The translations under genes and the position numbers were made by a program. Below are positions 1 through 2,908 of a stretch of 6,563 nt of DNA, in pieces (position 1 is the stretch's first letter; each line of letters opens with the position of its first letter). The notes under the pieces were generated by a model. The model ran no database searches, was not told the origin of the DNA, and saw only the letters and a program-made list of their open reading frames with translations. This stretch comes from Armatimonadetes bacterium UBA5419 (GTDB taxonomy: Bacteria; Armatimonadota; UBA10988). The DNA is taken from the NCBI GenBank assembly GCA_002409445.1, contig DHNJ01000072.1:1343-7905 (forward strand), given 5' to 3'.

Positions 1-47
1 GCGATGACCACCAGCAACTCGATCAGCGTGAACGCGCGTCGGCGCAT
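1..47 (-). CDS. Prepilin-like protein, copy A (N-terminal fragment, runs off the left edge)
   Basis: Only the first 15 codons lie in the window, reading MRRRAFTLIELLVVI and continuing into an Ala codon cut by the edge. This is the start of a class III (type IV pilin/pseudopilin) signal: a short basic leader, then F-T-L-I-E with the +5 glutamate, then a hydrophobic helix. The ATG at 45-47 is preceded by AAGGAG (54-59) with a 6-nt gap, and a good promoter lies further upstream, so the start is secure. The leader and helix match copies B and C almost exactly, so the missing part is probably another H-X9-DG protein, but that cannot be seen. The residue before the expected cleavage site is Ala rather than the usual Gly. 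The family is normally cleaved by a prepilin peptidase at the inner membrane. Confidence 0.85.
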   Translation of the reverse strand, partial: MRRRAFTLIELLVVI

Positions 48-60
48 GGGTAACTCCTTC

Positions 61-76
61 CGATGGGGAACCATCG
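61..76 (-). other. Stem-loop at the predicted 5' end of the copy A transcript
   Basis: On the minus strand CGATGG-TTCC-CCATCG forms a perfect 6-bp stem with a 4-nt loop. It starts at or within a base of the transcription start expected from the -10 box at 83-88, and ends just before the AAGGAG ribosome binding site (54-59). If transcription began 4 nt earlier, CCTT (77-80) could also pair with the AAGG of the ribosome binding site across a one-base bulge. The role is unknown; 5'-terminal stem-loops can stabilise mRNAs. Confidence 0.45.
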
Positions 77-82
77 AAGGTT

Positions 83-112
83 ATTGTACCCGATCCGCCG
101 CGTCGTTGACAA
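83..112 (-). promoter_or_regulatory. Sigma-70-type promoter for copy A
   Basis: Minus-strand -35 box TTGTCA (107-112, 5 of 6 to TTGACA), 18-nt spacer, and -10 box TACAAT (83-88, 5 of 6 to TATAAT). The expected transcription start is near 76-77, giving a leader of about 30 nt before the ATG at 47. The AT-rich -10 stands out in GC-rich DNA. The region is related to the copy B promoter: both have TCGGGTAC across the front of the -10 box and GTAACCGA 52 bp upstream of it. Confidence 0.7.
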
Positions 113-137
113 GATAATCGTTGCATACGTGCGGATT

Positions 138-157
138 TCGGTTACCCGCATGTAACC
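138..157. promoter_or_regulatory. Possible operator: inverted repeat GGTTAC-N6-GTAACC upstream of copy A
   Basis: GGTTAC (140-145) and GTAACC (152-157) form a perfect 6+6 inverted repeat with a 6-bp spacer, about 70 bp upstream of the predicted copy A start. The 8-mer GTAACCGA on the minus strand (138-145) recurs at 1060-1067, at the same 52-bp offset from the copy B -10 box. The second half-site is missing at copy B. Either an activator site or simply shared ancestry of the two promoter regions would explain it. Confidence 0.3.
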
Positions 158-171
158 AGCCCCGGCCGACG

Positions 172-202
172 CCACGAACCGGCCGCGCGGGCCGGTCCGT
201 GG
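172..202 (-). terminator. Terminator hairpin after copy B
   Basis: A 13-bp stem (172-184 with 190-202) encloses a 5-nt loop (185-189), starting 31 bp after the copy B stop codon. On the minus-strand RNA all 13 positions pair, one being G-U (177/197); on the plus strand that position would be an A-C mismatch. This favours function on the minus strand, in the direction of copy B. There is no U-tract, so termination by the classical intrinsic mechanism is uncertain. Confidence 0.6.
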
Positions 203-233
203 TTCAGGTCGGGTTACCAGCGGCTGGTCGCGC

Positions 234-968
234 CTAGCGGTAGATGGCCTCCAGCTGGGCGCACTTGTCGACGAAGGCGTCCGAGACGGTATCGACGTTG
301 ATCCGCTCAGTGTCGCCCGGGTCATTGCCCATGCTCTCGAACCAGCCCCACATGTTCACCGGCGCGGCGGTCGCCGTCGGCTTCATCGCCTTGACGTGCC
401 CGTCAACGAACAGGTAGTTGGCCATGCCCGAGTGACCGGCGAAGCCCCAGTTGACGTATTGCTGACCCGCGTCCCAGTCCAGCCAGACGATGTCCATGTG
501 GTCGTAGGCACGCAGCTCACCCAGCAGGATCTTGCCCGCCGGGTTGCGGCACGCGGCGATCGGGTACCCGCGCCAGCTCCACCACCAGTCAGGCGAGACC
601 AGCCGGCAGTTGACCGCGTAGCCCGCCGGGACCTGCGGGAAGTTGAGGCCCGCCGGGTTACGGTTCAGCGTATTGAGGTTGCGAGCCGCCGGGTTGGACG
701 GGCAAGCGAAGATCCGCGTCGACTTGATGTACGGCTGGATCACCTGGAAGCAGGTGCCCGAGTCGAGGTACATCTTGGGCCAGCTCTCGTCCCAGTCCTG
801 GGTGTACTGCATGAACGCCAGGCCGATCTGCTTCTGGTTCGACTGGCAGCTGCTCGCGCGCGCCTTCTCGCGAGCCTTGGCGAAGACCGGGAAGAGGATC
901 GCCGCGAGGATGGCGATGATCGCGATGACCACCAACAACTCGATAAGGGTGAATGCTCTGCGTCGCAT
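234..968 (-). CDS. Prepilin-like H-X9-DG protein, copy B
   Basis: A 244-residue protein starting at the ATG at 966-968; an upstream in-frame extension to 1205 is rejected because AAAGGA (976-981) and a class III signal fit this start exactly. Residues 1-5 are a basic leader (MRRRA), 6-24 a hydrophobic helix with Glu10 at the +5 position, then FPVFAKAREKAR. The H-X9-DG motif is His179 to Asp189-Gly190, followed by HVK and a 50-residue tail. The passenger domain is rich in Trp (11, including WWWSW at 128-132) and has six Cys (41, 73, 89, 121, 140, 236), suggesting disulphides outside the cytoplasm. Expected fate by family: cleavage by a prepilin peptidase, then membrane anchoring or assembly into a filament. 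The function is unknown. It has its own promoter and terminator and is an ungapped paralogue of copy C. The residue before the cleavage site is Ala, not Gly. Confidence 0.9.
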   Translation of the reverse strand: MRRRAFTLIELLVVIAIIAILAAILFPVFAKAREKARASSCQSNQKQIGLAFMQYTQDWDESWPKMYLDSGTCFQVIQPYIKSTRIFACPSNPAARNLNTLNRNPAGLNFPQVPAGYAVNCRLVSPDWWWSWRGYPIAACRNPAGKILLGELRAYDHMDIVWLDWDAGQQYVNWGFAGHSGMANYLFVDGHVKAMKPTATAAPVNMWGWFESMGNDPGDTERINVDTVSDAFVDKCAQLEAIYR

Positions 969-983
969 GAACCATTCCTTTCT

Positions 984-997
984 GTGGCCGCAGCCAC
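984..997 (-). other. Stem-loop at the predicted 5' end of the copy B transcript
   Basis: GTGGC-TGCG-GCCAC on the minus strand forms a perfect 5-bp stem with a 4-nt loop. It starts at the transcription start expected from the -10 box (1005-1010) and ends two bases before the AAAGGA ribosome binding site. Its position matches the stem-loops of copies A and C, although the sequences differ. Confidence 0.35.
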
Positions 998-1004
998 TGC
1001 CGCC

Positions 1005-1034
1005 AGGGTACCCGAACGAGCACGCCGGGGGCAA
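1005..1034 (-). promoter_or_regulatory. Probable promoter for copy B
   Basis: Minus-strand TTGCCC (1029-1034), 18-nt spacer, TACCCT (1005-1010). The boxes are weaker than those of copies A and C (4 of 6 and 3 of 6). The call rests mainly on matching copy A: same 18-nt spacing, TCGGGTAC at the -10 box, and GTAACCGA (1060-1067) at the same 52-bp offset. The -10 box sits in the 8-bp palindrome GGGTACCC (1006-1013). Confidence 0.45.
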
Positions 1035-1093
1035 CCCTACGGAGCGAAGACGTTTGGACTCGGTTACAGGGCTGCTAGCGCCGCCCAACAGAA

Positions 1094-1125
1094 CACGGGC
1101 CGGCCACCAAGGTGACCGGCCCGTG
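1094..1125 (-). terminator. Terminator hairpin after copy C
   Basis: A strong hairpin starting 28 bp after the copy C stop codon: ten perfect pairs (1094-1103 with 1116-1125), continued by a G-U pair (1104/1115) and three or four more pairs around a tight loop at 1108-1111. The G-U position pairs only in minus-strand RNA. It is followed on that strand by TTCTGTT, a weak U-rich tail. This makes it a better intrinsic terminator candidate than the one after copy B. Confidence 0.7.
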
Positions 1126-1153
1126 CCCCGCGGCTGTCGCTTGGACGCCGTAC

Positions 1154-1888
1154 CTACTTGTAGATGTCCTCCAGCCGCGCGCACATGTCGACGAACGCCG
1201 GCCACGGCGTGTCGTTGTTGATGCGCTCGGTGTCGCCCGGGTCGCTACCCATCGACTGGAACCAACCCCACATGTTGAACGGGGCGGCCGTCGCCGTCGG
1301 CTTCATCGTCTTCACGTGACCGTCGACGAACAGGTAGTTGGACATGCCCTGGTGACCCGCGAAGCCCCAGTCCCGGTACCGGGTGCCCTCGTCCCAGTCA
1401 AGCCAGACGCAGTCGATGTGGTCGATCGCGCGCAGCTCACCGAGTAGGATCTTGCTGGACGGATTGCGGCAGGCAGCGATCGGATACCCGCGCCAACTCC
1501 ACCACCAGTCCGGCGAGACTAGCCGGCAGTTCACGCCGTAGCCAGCCGGGACCTGGGGCAGCGTAAACGTCGCCGGTTGCCGATTTATCGTACAACGTTG
1601 GCGACTTGCGGGGTTGGAAGGGCAAGCGAAGACCTGTGTGGACTTGATGTAAGGTTGGATAACCTGGAAGCAGGTCCCAGAATCCAGCCACATCTTTGGC
1701 CAGGTCTCGTCCCAGTCCTGGGTGTACTGCATGAAGGCCAGACCAATCTGCTTCTCATTGCTCTGGCAGCTGCTGGTGCGCGCCTTCTCCCGGGCCTTAG
1801 CGAAGACAGGGAACAGGATCGCGGCGAGGATCGCAATGATCGCGATCACCACCAGCAGCTCGATGAGGGTGAATGCCTTACGGCGCAT
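1154..1888 (-). CDS. Prepilin-like H-X9-DG protein, copy C
   Basis: A 244-residue protein with ATG at 1886-1888, preceded by AGGAGG (1895-1900) with a 6-nt gap; the in-frame extension upstream to 2005 runs through the promoter and is rejected. The layout is the same as copy B: leader MRRKA, hydrophobic helix 6-24 with Glu10, FPVFAKAREKAR, and H-X9-DG at His179 to Asp189-Gly190. About 202 of 244 residues match copy B with no gaps (hand count). It has 13 Trp, including WWWSW at 128-132, and eight Cys: the six of copy B plus Cys99 and Cys160. Differences from copy B cluster at residues 95-110, 167-173 and 225-230, while the Trp-rich core and the MWGWF segment (206-210) are nearly fixed. It is probably processed by prepilin peptidase and exposed at the cell surface or periplasm; its biological role is unknown. 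It is transcribed from its own promoter, divergently from copy D. Confidence 0.9.
   Translation of the reverse strand: MRRKAFTLIELLVVIAIIAILAAILFPVFAKAREKARTSSCQSNEKQIGLAFMQYTQDWDETWPKMWLDSGTCFQVIQPYIKSTQVFACPSNPASRQRCTINRQPATFTLPQVPAGYGVNCRLVSPDWWWSWRGYPIAACRNPSSKILLGELRAIDHIDCVWLDWDEGTRYRDWGFAGHQGMSNYLFVDGHVKTMKPTATAAPFNMWGWFQSMGSDPGDTERINNDTPWPAFVDMCARLEDIYK
1821..1857 (-). repeat. 37-bp exact inverted repeat, arm in copy C
   Basis: These 37 bp are the exact reverse complement of 2093-2129. They encode part of the pilin helix, from the LLVVIA segment onward. High similarity extends beyond the exact run, through the stretch encoding FTLIE to CQSN. The two arms face each other across the divergent promoter region. 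Confidence 0.9.
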
Positions 1889-1907
1889 GATGTGCCTCCT
1901 ATGAACT

Positions 1908-1920
1908 CCGGTTGTACCGG
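1908..1920 (-). other. Stem-loop at the predicted 5' end of the copy C transcript
   Basis: CCGGT-ACA-ACCGG on the minus strand forms a 5-bp stem with a 3-nt loop, beginning at the start site expected from the -10 box at 1928-1933 and ending seven bases before AGGAGG. As DNA it is an interrupted palindrome, so an operator is an alternative reading. Confidence 0.35.
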
Positions 1921-1927
1921 TGGCGTA

Positions 1928-1956
1928 ATTGTAGGAATCTTTGTATCGCTTGTCTA
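1928..1956 (-). promoter_or_regulatory. Sigma-70-type promoter for copy C
   Basis: Minus-strand -35 box TAGACA (1951-1956, 5 of 6), 17-nt spacer, -10 box TACAAT (1928-1933, 5 of 6). The expected start is near 1921, with a leader of about 33 nt. The local sequence is clearly more AT-rich than its surroundings. The GTAACCGA element of copies A and B is absent here. Confidence 0.75.
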
Positions 1957-1989
1957 GCCATTCGGTGCGACCCGCGCGCGGGCACCCTC

Positions 1990-2018
1990 TTGCGCTCGGT
2001 GGCACGATTCGCTACACT
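1990..2018 (+). promoter_or_regulatory. Sigma-70-type promoter for copy D
   Basis: TTGCGC (1990-1995), 17-nt spacer, TACACT (2013-2018). The expected start is near 2024-2025, giving a leader of about 37 nt. It is divergent from the copy C promoter: the two -35 boxes are 33 bp apart, so a regulator bound between them could affect both. An imperfect 9-bp hairpin (2025-2052, two bulges) could form at the 5' end of the RNA and touch the first G of the ribosome binding site. Confidence 0.55.
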
Positions 2019-2061
2019 TGCCGGCAGGGGCCCGGCGTGTGTCCGCGGCCTGGAGGAAACC

Positions 2062-2835
2062 ATGCGCAAACGAGGCTTCACACTCATCGAGTTGCTGGTG
2101 GTGATCGCGATCATTGCGATCCTCGCCGCCATCCTGTTCCCCGTCTTTGCCAAGGCTCGCGAGAAGGCGCGCCAGGCGAGCTGCCAGAGCAACCTCAAGC
2201 AGATCGGCCTGGCCGTCCTGCAGTACGCCCAGGACTACGACGAGCGCTGGCCGGGTGCCGGTGCGCCGGCCGAGGGCCGCGGCTGGGTTGGCCGCATCTT
2301 CCCCTACATGAAGAGTGGTGAGGTCATCCGCTGCCCGTCCGACCAGACCACCGCGCCGTGCCTCTCCTACTGCTTCAACAAGCACCTCGTGGTCAGCGCC
2401 CAGGCGATGGCCGCGATGAAGGCCCCGGCGACGACCGTCATGTTCTGCGAGATCACGAACGCCAAGTTCCCCGACGGCAACACCGCCGCGGTCTGGGACC
2501 CCAGCCGCGCGGATGAGGGCAAGTCGAACATCGGCGTCGGCCCCGACTACGGTGGCGCGGGCTGGATCAACGCCGGCCTGATGCGCGGCCCGGGCCTCTC
2601 GGCGCAGTACGTGACCGGCACCATGGGCAACCCGCCCTGGCCGCACTGGTCGACCAGCGAGATGCCCGCCCGCCACATGGACGGCTCGAACTTCGCCTTC
2701 GGTGACGGCCACGTCAAGCACATGCGCGGCAGCCAGGTCTCGCCCGGTCACGACACCAACAGCGGCACCTGGAACGGCGGCGGCGGCTACGCGGCTGGCG
2801 TCGATGCCGGCATGGCGACCTTCAACTGGAAGTAA
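2062..2835 (+). CDS. Prepilin-like H-X9-DG protein, copy D
   Basis: A 257-residue protein with ATG at 2062, preceded by GGAGG (2052-2056) with a 5-nt gap; the longer frame opening at 1912 runs through the promoter and is rejected. The leader MRKRG ends in Gly, the standard residue before the prepilin cleavage site, followed by FTLIE and the same helix and FPVFAKAREKAR as the other copies. H-X9-DG is His205 to Asp215-Gly216, followed by HVK. The passenger domain differs strongly from copies B and C: it lacks WWWSW, has Cys at 41, 91, 100, 104 and 129, and ends in a Gly-rich tail (GGGG at 239-242). From the family it is expected to be processed by a prepilin peptidase and anchored or assembled outside the inner membrane; the exact function is unknown. 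It is divergent from copy C and convergent with priA, and ends in a strong hairpin. Confidence 0.9.
   Translation: MRKRGFTLIELLVVIAIIAILAAILFPVFAKAREKARQASCQSNLKQIGLAVLQYAQDYDERWPGAGAPAEGRGWVGRIFPYMKSGEVIRCPSDQTTAPCLSYCFNKHLVVSAQAMAAMKAPATTVMFCEITNAKFPDGNTAAVWDPSRADEGKSNIGVGPDYGGAGWINAGLMRGPGLSAQYVTGTMGNPPWPHWSTSEMPARHMDGSNFAFGDGHVKHMRGSQVSPGHDTNSGTWNGGGGYAAGVDAGMATFNWK
2093..2129 (+). repeat. 37-bp exact inverted repeat, arm in copy D
   Basis: Partner of 1821-1857; see that entry. The inner ends of the two arms are 235 bp apart, and the interval contains both start codons, both ribosome binding sites and both promoters of the divergent pair. Confidence 0.9.
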
Positions 2836-2857
2836 CCGACTGGTCCTAGTCTGACAT

Positions 2858-2897
2858 ACGCAGCGGCCCGCGCCCCCGTGGCGTGGGCCGCTTGCGT
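2858..2897 (+). terminator. Terminator hairpin between copy D and priA, possibly bidirectional
   Basis: The core is a 12-bp stem (2863-2874 with 2880-2891) and a 5-nt loop, extended outward by A-T and, past a one-base bulge at 2893, four more pairs (2858-2861 with 2894-2897). It lies 22 bp after the copy D stop and 11 bp before the priA stop. The only non-Watson-Crick core pair (2870/2884) is G-U in plus-strand RNA, so it fits copy D best. With one mismatch it could also serve priA from the other side. A short TTTG follows on the plus strand. Confidence 0.7.
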
Positions 2898-2908
2898 TTG
2901 GGTCCGGC

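Noticed and set aside
216..228. Palindrome ACCAGC-G-GCTGGT right after the copy B stop codon
   Set aside because: The single-base centre cannot form an RNA loop without losing pairs, and a stronger hairpin lies at 172-202; no function supported.
23..325. 100-codon minus-strand frame covering the end of copy B and the gap before copy A
   Set aside because: It overlaps the end of copy B in another frame, crosses the terminator and promoter, and has a Ser/Thr/Arg-rich product with no family features.
396..1115. 239-codon plus-strand open frame across copy B
   Set aside because: Antisense shadow of copy B; the same kind of frame recurs opposite copy C because the two genes are paralogues.
1..1888. 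CRISPR-like or mobile-element reading of the repeated segments
   Set aside because: The repeats are paralogous coding sequences for the pilin signal, not short regular repeats with spacers, and there is no transposase or terminal inverted repeat.
2838..2851. GACT-N6-AGTC inverted repeat after copy D
   Set aside because: A 4-bp stem is expected by chance and is overshadowed by the hairpin at 2858-2897.
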